A model generated the notes under the pieces. That model did not search any database. It saw only the letters and a list, made by a program, of their open reading frames with translations, and had not been told where the DNA came from. Shown one piece after another: positions 49,701 to 62,766 of a stretch of DNA of 64,000 nt; position 1 is the first letter of the stretch, and each line of letters starts with the position of its first letter. Origin of the DNA: Rotaria macrura (Eukaryota; Rotifera; Eurotatoria; Philodinida; Philodinidae); assembly GCA_900239685.1 (NCBI GenBank), contig OENT01000280.1, forward strand, positions 78,248-142,247, given 5' to 3'. Both the position numbers and the translations under genes were made by a program.

Positions 49701-52700
49701 TATTGAGAAGATTTATTGATTAAATAGATGTAAACGAAGGAGATTTTTCTATGGATGCATTGAAATAAAAAAAAAATATTTCATTAAAACGTATAGAATC
49801 GATGATGAATGAAGAAATAAAACGAATGTATATATATATATTTATAATGATTATGAGTTTTCTTTTTTCTCAAATCAATTCACTAATTTAATAGGTTTAG
49901 TACCATTAATAATGTAAATTGAACAATTGTAGCTAAGCGATACGTTGATGAAAAATATTCAAATGTTATACGCATGGAAAAATATTTATTTTGCATGAAG
50001 ATTTCATACTTTATTTCACGAATGTAAGGAAATCAGAATACAATATTTTAATATTAAAATAATTTACTCCAAGATAGCTAGCGCCATCTGAGTTGAAAAA
50101 AGTTATATATATATACATACCGGTACGGTTCTTTTCTGTAACTCAATATTTCATAATTTATTGATCAATCTATAATATGATAGAAGTCATGCGACTACAC
50201 ATTAGATTACTCTATTGATGGCTTCTTTTTGTACATTCCATATTGAATTACAGGCATTCATCAATACAAAAGAATTACGTATATATGATTTGCTTCACTT
50301 CATTGTCTTCAACTTAATTTTTTTCAATGAACTAATTAAATATCAGTGTTGGTTCAGTTTACTTGCACCACGCACGTGCACACACACTACTTGATACTTC
50401 AATACTGTTGTACGAGTGAATGTTTACTGTACAGAATAAACTGCACACTTGTATAAATCATTCATTCCGACAAGTCATACAACTTTCATATGTATTCTTT
50501 CTCACTCAAAATTACAAGAATCAAGGAATATTTTGATACAAGTCAAGCTAGTAGCAACTCTTCTTCTCCTTGTCATACTAATGTTTATTAACAAAATGTA
50601 CGGAGACAATCAAGGGGCACATCGCCCAAGTAAATATATTATGTGCAAGTACTCGTATGTTTACCAAGTTTCATAAATAGTGTCGGCAGTAGGAAGCACA
50701 TGTGTAAATGTCAGAAGTGTGTCTTAAATCTGAAGAAAACTACTTGAGCGTATTATGGCAACAATATGCAATTCTTTGAATCGATTTGATCCATGTAAAT
50801 CAATCACCATATTAATAAGGTTTCATAGAAGAGAGAGAGAGAGAGTCCCGAAGGGGGAGAGGGGAGTGTCCAATGATTGATATATTTTTCTCGTGTCATA
50901 GATGTGGTAACGACAAGAATAATTCCATGTGTAAAATATGCAAACTCGCTAATTTTACACATGGAATACTTATTTGAGAAATGCGATGTTGAATCGTGTT
51001 TTCTGTTTTAGTGCATGGTCTGATTTTCAAAAGATTCAATCCAAAACTAGCAAATAAAATGCGTCATGAATTTTTCAACAGTTCATTCTGTTTACATTAT
51101 TATTTTAAATTTTGATCGCGAGTTTATTTGTGCTTTATTCAATAGACACCCTACAAAATGTCTGTGTTTACATCAATCAGACTTCCTATAGTTTTCTACA
51201 CAAAGTGTTGTTGAAGTCAGCCGCTGTTTGATAATGCAAACAATAAGTCAGATTTGAAGAAAATGCTACTAGATTGCTGTATAATAATAACATGCTGATG
51301 ATCTACTCAGATTAACTGTGTCGAAGATGGATCCACTTCTACAAATTCATAGTAAATATTAGAGATGGACTAAGCTAAATAGATGAACTAAGATAAGGCA
51401 TTTGTTAAAACGAGAAAGCTATCTCAGAATTAGAAACAATTACCCGACGTTAAGTAGTGAAATATCTCTTATTTAAGTTAAACAAAGTATATATCTTCTT
51501 CAATATATCAACCAAGGAGTGTTACACAGATCAAATGACACCACCTTGACTTACTCACATTAAAATCAATAAATTCATCGACTTTTTTTCTTAACAAATA
51601 TCTATACGATTTTTGAAAAGTGATCAATCCATGATGTAATCATGTTTTTGAAGTATTGAAGTATAGAGCTAAGTAATTGAGTGATATCGATTGCATTCGA
51701 GACAGAGTTCAATCTAACTTTGTATAAATCTATTACAGTTTTGACATACTCACGTCAGATATAAATATGTTTTCTGGTGTATTTTGAATCAAACGTGAAT
51801 GAATATAAGATCGAATTCTAAATAGAATTTGATAAACTATGGAAATTGTTTGTTGACGTGCTATTCATATTTACTTTTCGATGAAATATGTATCAAAATT
51901 CCTATATCTTGTTAAGTGCTAATTGTCTTTTAATGATGCATAATGGGGTGTTTACAATGCCTTGTTTTTCTTTGTTTCAAAACAGAATGCAAATCGTGGT
52001 TTCATGCTGGAGTCAACTAAAGCAGTTCTAGTTGAGAAAAACCTTTCATTTATAGACATATTCTCAATGTTTGAATGTATCTCGTCGAAGTGGAAGAAAA
52101 ATGAGATGAAACAAAATAGATCATAAATATTTCAACGTATTCAGTATATTCAAAAAGAAATGAAATTCAACTCCATAGGAATTATCATAGTTACATACAT
52201 AAGTAGAGCAATTTTAGAACTCATCAAAACTGATGTTTCTTTCAACGAGGAAACTTTGGCAAAGTCGACATTGATCAAAATATTTACTTTGGATCTAGAT
52301 ATCTATCTGATCTAAACGAAGCAATACACTTAAGTCTGATATGCTGTTACTGTAACCGTGAGTATAGTGGAGTACTGGAATTTTTCTTGATCAATACTGA
52401 ATGAATTCGATTGGACTCGAATTAGTTGAATCATAGATCATTTTCTAAAAATTAAGACACAAATGTAATTTTGCGATTAACATTTCAATTTACATATTTG
52501 TCTATGAATCACTTTATTCTGGGGATACTAGAGTGAAGACAAATATGATTGACATAAATTTAAGAAACTACACTTGGTAAAAATCACATTTACTATATGT
52601 TCAAACAAAACGCACACACACACATGCACACAGAAAAAAGACTTGATCCATTAATCATCGGGATAAATCATTGAGAATAAACAATTAAGTCACATTATAA

Positions 52701-52903
52701 TACAAGAAAATTATTTCTAAAACCAGATAATCACGAACAAAAGTAAAAGAAAAATAAACATCACACATCAAAATATCGTCAAAGTGTTTTCTTTCTGTGC
52801 TTATAAAGTAAGTGCGGACAAATAACGAAGAAAATTAAATATTTCTTTCTATTTAAATTCTTAGTCTTTCGTTGTATTTTAAACAAAAAAGGAAAACAAT
52901 ATT
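49701..52903. other. intergenic region between KIF24 and Kv1
   Basis: No gene supported. It contains a perfect 16-bp inverted repeat (listed separately), short (AT)n and (GA)n tracts (for example 50830–50845), and AT-rich filler. The frame at 50449–50676 has no domain. The promoter of KIF24 should lie just above 49701. Confidence 0.5.
50922..50967. repeat. perfect 16-bp hairpin
   Basis: ATTCCATGTGTAAAAT at 50922–50937 is the exact reverse complement of ATTTTACACATGGAAT at 50952–50967, with a 14-nt loop between. It lies in intergenic DNA. Too short for a typical microRNA precursor; function unknown. Confidence 0.6.
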
Positions 52904-55793
52904 TTAATTTAATAGAGAAGCTGTTTCTACGTCACTTTCATATCTTCGATGATCATTTTTATCTTCATTTAATTGATAAATTCTATGTGATAATACATAT
53001 GGTGATGTTCCCATTGGTAAACTTTGATAACGCATGGCTGGAGAAATTCTTTTCGAACCACGAAACGCTTTGAAATAGGCATTGCGTACTAATTTTTTTG
53101 TAACAGCCTGTGTTATTTCACGATAATCAGAATAATCTGGCTCATTAAATGTTTCCCATTCATTATGTTCAGGTCCAAGATCTTTATCATTATTCATACC
53201 AAAATTATTTTTATCATTCGATTGATATCCTTGTGCTCGTTGTCTTGCTTGATATTGACGTTCAGTATCTTCTAATTGTCTTTGATAGAAGTATGTAAAA
53301 TTCGATACTATTATTGGTACAGGTAATGCTATTGTTAATACACCGGTTAATGCACATATTGCACCGATAACTTTGCCTAGATTTGTTCGTGGTACATAAT
53401 CACCATAACCAACAGTTGTCATTGTTATAATAGCGAACCAAAACGAATGTGGTATAGATACAAATTGAGTGGGAGTTGCTGTTGTTGATGTTTGCTGACT
53501 TAAATCAGGAGTTGAAAGACTATCTGGTGATGATGATAAATAAGATAATGTTGTTCCTGATGTTGTTAATGAATAACTTGGTGGTTTTGCTGGGGATACA
53601 TTTGAATAATCACCTTCAACAAAATACATGAATGATGAAAAAACAACAACAATAATGAAAAGAAAAAACATTAATAGAAGTAGCTCCTTCCATGATGCCA
53701 GAAATGTCAAGGCGAGCACTTGTAAACCCTAAGAACAAATAAATGAAACAAATCATAATTACAGATTTTATTATCGATTGAATAAACAAAGAATAACAAA
53801 CAGTTGCGTAGTGAAATAAGATCTCTATTCGTCCAAAAAAGAACTAGTACTGAATGTTCACAATAGATTTTCTTACCTTAAAATGCCTTGATAATTTAAA
53901 TATTCGAAAGACACGTACAAGACGTACAATCCTTAGTACGGTTAATGTCGATGAAAATCCCGATACACTACTATCTTTATTTTGCCAAATTAAACCAATT
54001 AACTGTAAAAAATATGGTATTATTGAAACAACATCAATTATGTTCGGTCCATTTTTAATAAAAGCAAATTTGGACGGCGCTACTGCAAATCGAAATATGA
54101 GTTCGAAACAAAACCATGTTACACATATTGTTTCAATAATAAAAAATATCCAAAAATATCGTGTTTCACCACCAGAATGAAACTCGTACTGATTTGTAAC
54201 ATTATTAAATACTGGTATTGGCGGTGCAGTCATTTCACTACGTATAGATGGAAGTGTTTCTATGATAAATGATGCTATTGATACTGTAATCATAACAATA
54301 GATATGATTGCAACAACTCTTGCTAAATTTGATGATTCAGGACATTCGAACACTTCCCATACAGCACGTTGAATATGATTAACTGGCTTTGCAATAGGAA
54401 TTTCTTCCACATAACCTTCTTGTTTACGATAGCGTTTAAGAACTTCATCGCCTGACAAATAGAAAAAGAAATGTAGACGAAAAAAAACAAAACTTTTCGT
54501 TAATGATTTGTCTAAATAAATTATTGAGATTTTCAAATATCCGCTTTTCCTATCTACGAAAGCTTATTAGATCACTTGATCTCCGACTTTGTTAGAGATT
54601 CAGTTAACTAATTAATAACGAAAAACACAATAATCGTAACTGATTATTATACAAAGACAAATAGGATTTCTATGTAATTATATTTTCCCAATATGATTAT
54701 ATAAGTTATAGATCAAACTTATCAAGCGTGCAATGATTACTTACAGACAGTTTATTGAATTACAGCTTTATTTCTATGTCATGTTCATTTCTGTTTTATA
54801 TATTTTTTTTTTCTTCAAACACAAATTTGTACGTTCAAAACAACGTCGAAAAAATGATGCGAACTGTATATATAAAGTAGACATCTTATACAATACATGA
54901 AATCTTACTTTAATCGACTGATCTATGTTGATGAATCCATAGTTTTCATTACTAGATTTAGAACTAAAAATTTCATCCTATTTGATGGAAACACTACACC
55001 CAGTCTAATATTAAAATCTGCAATAAGAGAACACTTGACAATGTAGTGTCGAATTTCTTACATCTAATATGACATATGTTTATAGTACAAGAGAATGATT
55101 TTTTGTTCTCTTAGGATATTCAATTATTAGATATAATGTGAATAAATTTCATATATATATATATGGCAACAATATAGTAGTTACAAGAAAACCTTCTTAC
55201 ATACCAAGATCAAAAAATTTTATTTCTTCTAAGAAAATTTCTGCTGGAATTTGTTCTGGTCGTGTCAAACGTCCACCACTTTGATAGAAGTATAGAATAG
55301 CTTCAAATGATGAACGATGCCGCTCGAAAAAATATTCATTATTCATATAATCGAAAAAATGTGAACGTCGTTCTTTATCACCAAGTAACGTCTCTGGATA
55401 ACGTTGCAATGTTGATGCACGAGTTTCGAAACGTAAACCACTCACATTTAGAATGACTTTATCGAATGGTTCATTCTCTGATGGTCGGCTATTACCATTA
55501 ATATAGTCGGGACTAGATGATTGTATTCTTGTATTTTTATATTCATTTTGACTTTGTTGTTTAATCGTATTATTCGTCATCGGCAGGTGTGGCTGCATTG
55601 AATGCCATTCTTCTACTGCAGACGAATAGCAACCGCTGTCACCAATTGATGATGATAGTAATGGAGAAGTTTGACATTCGTCAATTGGATTACTAATTAA
55701 ATGTCCAATTGATGTCAATGACGATGGTGGCACAGTGTCTGCAAGAACTGTTGATTTATAAATTCCTCCGTTACCTATCTTGTCGGCATCCAT
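52904..55793 (-). CDS. Shaker-type (Kv1) voltage-gated potassium channel subunit (3 exons)
   Basis: Exons 55793–55205, 54451–53877 and 53728–52904 join to 662 codons plus stop. Four subunits form a plasma-membrane potassium channel that opens on depolarisation. The order is: a Ser-rich N-terminus; the T1 tetramerisation domain from residue 110 ([16 protein letters not shown]…); S1 ([17 protein letters not shown]); S2–S3; the S4 sensor with regular basic residues ([20 protein letters not shown]); S5; the pore filter TMTTVGYGD at about 490–498; and S6 with the Kv hinge [10 protein letters not shown]. Between S5 and the pore helix (about 427–479) is a Ser/Thr/Pro-rich turret near 53 residues long, roughly 40 longer than in Drosophila Shaker. 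The C-terminus ends ETASLLN, not the ETDV-type PDZ ligand of Kv1. Introns are large: about 750 nt for the first and 150 nt for the second. Confidence 0.95.
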
Positions 55794-58700
55794 GTTTATA
55801 TTGTCATAATAGTGATTCGATAGATACTTTTAATGTCTAAATAAAATATAAATAGATGATAGCATTATGTTGTTGGTCATCTGACTCGTAAGAAAATAAG
55901 ACGATGTCTAATATATATTCTTGTGTATTTTTCGCTCAAACTCGATTTATTCACTAAAGATATCGCACTTTCATCCAAATGAGGATGATCCATTTTGTCC
56001 AACATGTAGGATTTACTAGTTTATTTCTTTCTTCTTTATTTATTTTCATCATCGAACTTGTGTTCACTCAACTATTAATGAAAAGAAAATAAAGTGATGC
56101 TCAAACGATAATAAAATATAGTCGACCAAAAAAGAAATGCCGCTAAGTTTTTCTCCTCGAATGATCAAATGCAACACAAAAATACGAACGCGTCATGGTA
56201 ATGTTCATTGATATTATCAGACCCAAATGGCAGAACTCTTATTTCTAGACAATTATATCTGACTTGCCTACGACATGGAACAAAATATTTTCTTTTGTGC
56301 TAGTTTTCTCATCGTAATAAAATTATGGCTATCAAAACATGCAAGCACACGATTATATCTACATGTAGAGAATAGAAGAAAAAACTCACGCGACAAGACA
56401 AAGCTGCGATCGAGCATACAATAATGAATACACGATTATTGCGTGTTAAAATAAAATCAACCAGCTAATAAGAAATGAACTAACAATGGCATAAATAAGT
56501 AAATGTTTTTTTTTCTTTGCTCTCCACTTTTCATACACTTAGTTTTTCCGTGGATGCATGATTTTTTAAATTACTTTTTGACTAGTTAACACTTTCTTTA
56601 CATTTTCTATTGGATTGATCTTGTAAACGACATTCCATCATATTTCTTTATCTGTTCTTGGCTCTATCTGTTCACCCTGAAGGAGAAGTTATTGTTTTTT
56701 TTGCTTTCTCGTTTATGTCTATATTATCTAAATGTTTGTTGCCGTTTCGATTCTAGGCAACAGCAGAAAAAAAGAGAGAAACTAAACCCGAAATCAAATT
56801 ACAGACGGTCGATCATAACTTCAAATACAATAATGAACTATTAAGTAGCATTCATTGTAAATACCATTTACTGATCGAATATCGATACTGGAATGTACTA
56901 GTCTAGGAATTCCATTCAGTGATCCGATTGATTTCGAAGGTTACTTTTATGATACAAAGTAAAAGAACAAACAAGGTCATCAAAGCAGAATAATAACAGT
57001 TGTGATTAGTGAGTATTTTACTCACTTGATTTAGTACAACTAATTATACATACCCCTGTGTACGTGTTTCCTCGTCGTCACCATCATCAACGTGGGAATT
57101 ATAAAATGTCAGTCTTTATTTTTTTTTTCTAAGACATGACGTGATAGACATAGTCAGTCAGAAGAAGATTCGTACTTGATTCGTCCGATAGTGGAACTCA
57201 ATTTCCGTTAAACGACAAAGAGTTTTAATTCTAACAGTTGATTGGTTTTATCTGCAATAATGAAGTTTTAAAGATTCTTTCTTCTGATCTATGTAAAGAT
57301 TAGTTGATTATGATAGTGTTGACGAAATGTATCATCACAATATTGGATATTTTTCATTTGGAAAATAAACATGAAGTAAATTACCACACTGATAAAAGAT
57401 AAGTCTGTTCTAGACTAAACATTATAATTCTTTTTTCATTAGAACTAAATCTGCTTTTTCTCTGTCAAGAAAGTTCTGCTTATTACGTACCATATTAATC
57501 TAACGAGATAACAGGTGTGCATCTCTGTTGATTGTAACGAAAAGAAAACTCGATCGCTGTTATTGTTGTTGTTGCTATTGTGATCGAAGACAATGGATAG
57601 ATAGTTCTAGAATAAAAATATATTGAAGGAGAGAAACACAATCTCTGTGCCATGCGACTGAATTAAGAAAAACCCGATGTTGTCGACTACTATAACACAA
57701 GGAAGAACGATAATAGAGAGAGAGAAAAAAATAGAAGAATTGGAAATACAAATATTTATTATTCTATACAGATATTTCTTTGCGATCTTCCTTCTTTAAT
57801 CGTCATCTCCGAACCCATTGTCTATTCGTCGTCGACAGCGATGCATAGACTCTACTTTATGCATGGTTTTCTCTATATCGCTGGATTACCTTTCTTAGAT
57901 TGATGAGATGCAAAAACGCGTCTGCATATTCTATGATAGTTGTAGTTTTGGGAGACTGAGAGAGAGAGAGAGAAAAGAAAGGCGAGAAGAGTGAAAGAGA
58001 CATACGAGAAACTGAGAAAAAGGGAGGGGGGGAGAGTAGAGAAGATAGACAGATACATAAAGCACAAGAGAGCGAGAAAAGTCAGAAAAATAGATGTGTG
58101 CGCATGTGTTAGGTTGGCACTGTTAGAAATCTGATACGAAGAGTTCAACCCGCTAATTGAATTTACGCTGTAATCACAAGTTGTCTCATGCGAATGCAAC
58201 TCTTTTCTTTTAGTAAAAAAAATGTGTCAAGTATTTATTGTTAAATATAAACGTAAATAGACTAAATGGATTTGTAGAAAAAAAGGAGAGTATTTTCTTT
58301 CATGGTTTCAAGAAAGTCTATAAAGAAAACACTTATCATGATGGTTAAATTTTTTTCCTCTGGACTCGATTGATATGAAATATTCGTAGAAACTAATATA
58401 GATTCAATGAACTGCTTGTTTACTAAAACTGTCTACGGGGGATTTGTTCTTTTTGTTTTCATTCATATTCGTTCAATTGAAAGTAACCAATAACGAATAA
58501 TTACTACTGCCACAAAAAAATACACTAGAGATATGACTCTACTTCAACAAGGGATATTTAGTTTACAATCAGTGAAGATTTTGTTTTTATCTTGATTCTC
58601 TCAAATGAAATTTCGTCGTTGAAATTATTTTTAGAAAAAATAACTTATTGACAAGTTTTGTTAATGTTGGAAAACATACCCATCTGTTCTATATCATCAT

Positions 58701-59297
58701 CTGCTAAACTCTTTATAGTTTAATATGAATAACAGATGGATAAAAAATCAATACAGTATTCATAATATTGCTTCTTTTTATTAGATAGGCAACAATTTTT
58801 TCTTCTTATGAAATCATGCATCATTGTTTTCTATCTATAAAGATCGTCTAAAGTAAAAGCGAGAGATAATTTTTAGTACAAGCAATTGCAAGTAAGCGGA
58901 AACAAAGTCCATGTGCGTTTCTAAAAGTCTCCATTCGCTTCAGTAGACGTCAACAGCTGTTATTATATGTAGTCGTAAGTATACGACGACATCGTATACA
59001 TTGTTTTTCAGAATGTACAAATGATACTAAAAATGAGAATTCAGTGTGATCTTTCTACATATCTATGTAAAAAATACTTGATACAAAATTACGATTTGCA
59101 GACATTTAGAATTAAAATATCGAAATGTGTCTACTAAGTTTTTTGTCTGTGATGTATTCTCATATTTGATATCTAGCGATATCTATCTTCGATACATATG
59201 CATTGATCTGTTGCTAAACTCGAATCAGTGTTCGATTGTCAAAAATAGTTAATTTCACGATCGTTCGTTTCATTCAGAAAAGTGAATAATTCTGATA
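55794..59297. other. intergenic region between divergent Kv1 and REV1 genes
   Basis: 3.5 kb without a supported exon, lying between the 5' ends of two divergently transcribed genes, so it should hold both promoters. A (GA)n tract occurs at about 57955–57975 and a purine-rich stretch runs on to about 58090; the open frame across it (57873–58199) is a repeat artefact. Confidence 0.5.
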
Positions 59298-62200
59298 ATG
59301 GTAGGGCAAGCTTGTGGTCGACATAGTGATAATGGTTGGGGTGAATGGGGTGGTTATATGGCTGTAAGTTTTCATTGCCCAAATTATGATTAATGAGGAA
59401 AAAAAACCATTCTTTTTCTCATGTGAAAAAATTACATAGGCAAAAAAGCGTAAATTAGAAGAACAGTTCGATAAAGACTGTATAAGTAATGTTCAACAAC
59501 ATGAACGTAAAAGTAATCTATTTCATGGAATTTCAATATTTGTCGATGGACATACAGGTAAATATTTCATACATAGATAGAAATAGAAGAAAAGAAAAGA
59601 AAACTATTTAACATGATCTTATATTTAGAACCGCCAGCAGACGAATTAAAAAAACTTATGATGGAACACGGTGGTGTATATCATGCATACTATTCGAAAG
59701 ATAAAGTTACTTATTTCATATCGAATAATTTACCATATGCAAAAATACGTAAACTTAAACCCAACGATAAAGTTATTCGTTCACAATGGATTACCGATTG
59801 GTAAGCAGATTCATTTTAGTTAAAGAAAAATAAAATGAATTGTCATTCATTTTTTTATCTTAAGTATACAACAAAATAAACTTTTACCAACACATGATTA
59901 TGAAATGTATAAAGATGTTACAAAACCTCGTGGTCAAACGGAACTAAATTTCAAACCTGTAGTACCGATGAAACCGATAACATCGGAGTTTAATGTGCCG
60001 AATAGTGATGATGAAGAAGAAAGTTCAGCAGAGAAAACACTATCATCGTCAGAAACCGAAGATATTGAAATTGAAGATGATGATCATATGTCGGCACTTG
60101 ATGCGAAACATCCAAAATATTTAGAAACATTTCTTAAACGTTCACGCTTACATTATTTATCATCGACGGCTGTTGCCAAAAAAGTCTATGTACAAGATCT
60201 ACGTCAAAAGACTGAACATTATCTTTTGATTGAGAAGCAACGTGACGAATTAAAAACAAGACTACAACGTACTGAACGTGATTACTTATTTCAATTCAAT
60301 GATGAGAGAAAAGATAAAATTTATATGCATATTGATATGGATTGCTTTTTCGTGTCGGTTGCAACAAGAAATCAACCTGAACTCAGAAGTCAACCAATTG
60401 TTGTAACACATTCAAAAGGAAAAAAATCTACGGCATCAGTAATCGATTCGAAAGAGAACGAATAGATTTATTTTGTATTTGCTTATTTTGTTATTTTTTT
60501 TATAGAACGAACAGCAACATTATTCTAGATCAGAAATTTCATCTTGTAATTATGCTGCACGACAATATGGTGTTCGCAATGGAATGTATTTAGGTATGTG
60601 AACATGATAGTGGTAATTCTTCTATGTTAGAATAGTTTCATATCTACTTTCACAGAAGTGGAAAACTGAATAGAAAATTGGAATACTACTAGAGAAAGAA
60701 AAAAGAAAAAAATTCCCAAGTGAAAGGACACAGTAGTTAAGAGTATTCGGACAAGAAGAATTCTCGCTCTGATGAATCTCGATCGTATTATTTTACAATT
60801 CTTTTGAAAAGATCTTAAAAGATAGTTTAAAAAAGCATAAAATGTGTAAGTAGGTAGAATTAACATATTACTTACCGATAAAACGACAATCATTCATAAA
60901 ATAGAATGGCTGTATATCACGCAAACTTCCATTACTTAGATCTACAAAATTGTATGGACTATAAAAAATCGATGATGCGGAAAGCGTCTGCTATTTGGCA
61001 TTTACTTTTACAAAAATCCATCGAGAAAATATACATCATAAGTGATTGTATAAGTTTCAAGCGACAATAAAACTCATGACGTATATGCATGCGTCGTCGA
61101 CAATCGAAAGGTTAATAATGGGACATTGCCAGCAGGGTTACCGATTAAAGAGAAGATTATCCATTATTTTCCTGCTAGAAAAATTTCCAAGTTTTGAGAA
61201 TTTTCATTACAATATTGTAGACTATAAAGGAAATGTCAATTGTTCTAACAGTTATTTAGAAAGACATTCTTTCATTATCTACCGAGTTCAATGACAATCA
61301 AGAATCCTGATGATCACGTTTGAATAACCAAAACACTTCTGTTTTCGATATGATATCTCAATGGCTAAAACAGAGTCAACATGTTTTCTGAGAGTAAAAC
61401 CTTTCAACGATGTATCCATCGAACATTGATTGTATCTCATTTTTCCTGTCAATACTATTTTCTTCTGTGATTGTCGGTACATTCAAAAAGTGCATGCGAT
61501 AAACTATTTCAATTCAACATTTGATCATAAATAATTTCTTTTTCTAAGTCTATTCTAATGCTACTCTTTAGGTAAAGCACAAGAATTATGTCGAAATCAT
61601 CAAGCTAAACTTCTATGTTTACCATATGATTATGAAGGTTTTCATATTGTATCCGATCTTTTTTATAATACAATACTCAATTATACACTGGAAGTTGAAG
61701 CTGTATCATGTGATGAAATGTACGTTGATTTAACGGATTTAATTCTCTGTTTCAAACCAGTTCATCCGTTAACATTGGTTTCTTTATTACGTGAAGAAAT
61801 TCAATTAAATACAAAATGCCCATGTTCAGCTGGACTTGCATCAAATATGCTTTTAGCACGTTTAGCAACACGACAAGCTAAACCCAATGGACAATATTTT
61901 ATAGAAAAAGGTTATGAACAAGAATTTATATCCAAACAAAAGATTATTGATTTACCTGGCATTGGTCTATCATTATTAGACAAATTACAACAAAATTCTT
62001 CTCGTCATATAATAGAAACATGTAAAAATGTACAAAATTTATTTTCTCTCGAACAATTAAAAACGATTTTGGGTAAAAAACAAGGACAAACAATTTATGA
62101 TATGTCACGAGGTATTGATATGCGAACGCTTTCGAAAGATTATTTACCGAAATCTGTATCGATCGATATTAATTATGGAATAAGATTTCAGACGTTTGAT

Positions 62201-62766
62201 GAATTAACTTTATTTGTAAAACAATTATCCTTGGAATTGTCGAAACGCTTGAAACAAGCCAAACAAAAGGGAAAACAATTAACCGTAAAAATTCGTGTTC
62301 GATCTCCGAATGAACCGATTGAACCTGCCAAGTTTATGGGTTGTGGCAGAACAGATGATTCAAGTCGATTAATTAATCTTCATTCATATACAGATGATGT
62401 AACAATGATTGAATTAGAAACAATCAAATTGTTAAAACAACTTCATTTTATTGTTGCAGATTTACGTGGAGTATGAATACAATGAATATATAAAATTCTA
62501 GTTTTATCGATAGTTTAATGACAATGATTTTCATTTAGATTGGCATAACAATAACTCAATTACAATCAACAATTAAAAATAATCATGGAAAAGACATCAA
62601 TGGTACTCGAACATTATTTGAATATAATCAATTTCGAGTGTCAAAACAATTGGTACCAACTGATAACGACACTAAGAACCACGAAAGTGATCAGCCTAGT
62701 GAAAGCTCGACAACAAGAAAGCGTCCTATACAACAAGAACAAACAACAACTGTCGCAAGAAAGTAA
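59298..62766 (+). CDS. REV1: DNA repair protein REV1 (deoxycytidyl transferase), C-terminally short (7 exons)
   Basis: Exons 59298–59363, 59440–59557, 59629–59800, 59865–60438, 60506–60593, 61572–62470 and 62539–62766 join to 714 codons plus stop (human 1,251). REV1 is a Y-family polymerase that inserts dCMP opposite abasic sites and damaged G, and scaffolds translesion synthesis. The N-terminus (WGEWGGYMAAKKRKLEEQF) and a BRCT domain (about 44–130, with HGGVYHAYYS and VIRSQWITDW) are typical. The catalytic core has MHIDMDCFFVSV (Asp near 275 and 277), SEISSCNYAARQYGVRNGM, and AVSCDEMYVD (Asp387/Glu388). The thumb (LPGIGLSLLDKL) and little finger (SVSIDINYGIRF … LHFIVADLRG) follow. After the little finger only about 75 residues remain. 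The ubiquitin-binding motifs and the C-terminal domain that binds REV7 and other polymerases are not seen. The stop overlaps a good donor word (AA|GTAAGA), so further exons are possible. Intron 5 is 978 nt. Confidence 0.93.

Noticed and set aside
53854..54180. 108-codon plus-strand frame
   Set aside because: It is the antisense shadow of the Kv1 S1–S4 exon.
57873..58199. 108-codon minus-strand frame
   Set aside because: It crosses a (GA)n tract, giving a Leu/Ser/Phe-rich low-complexity peptide.
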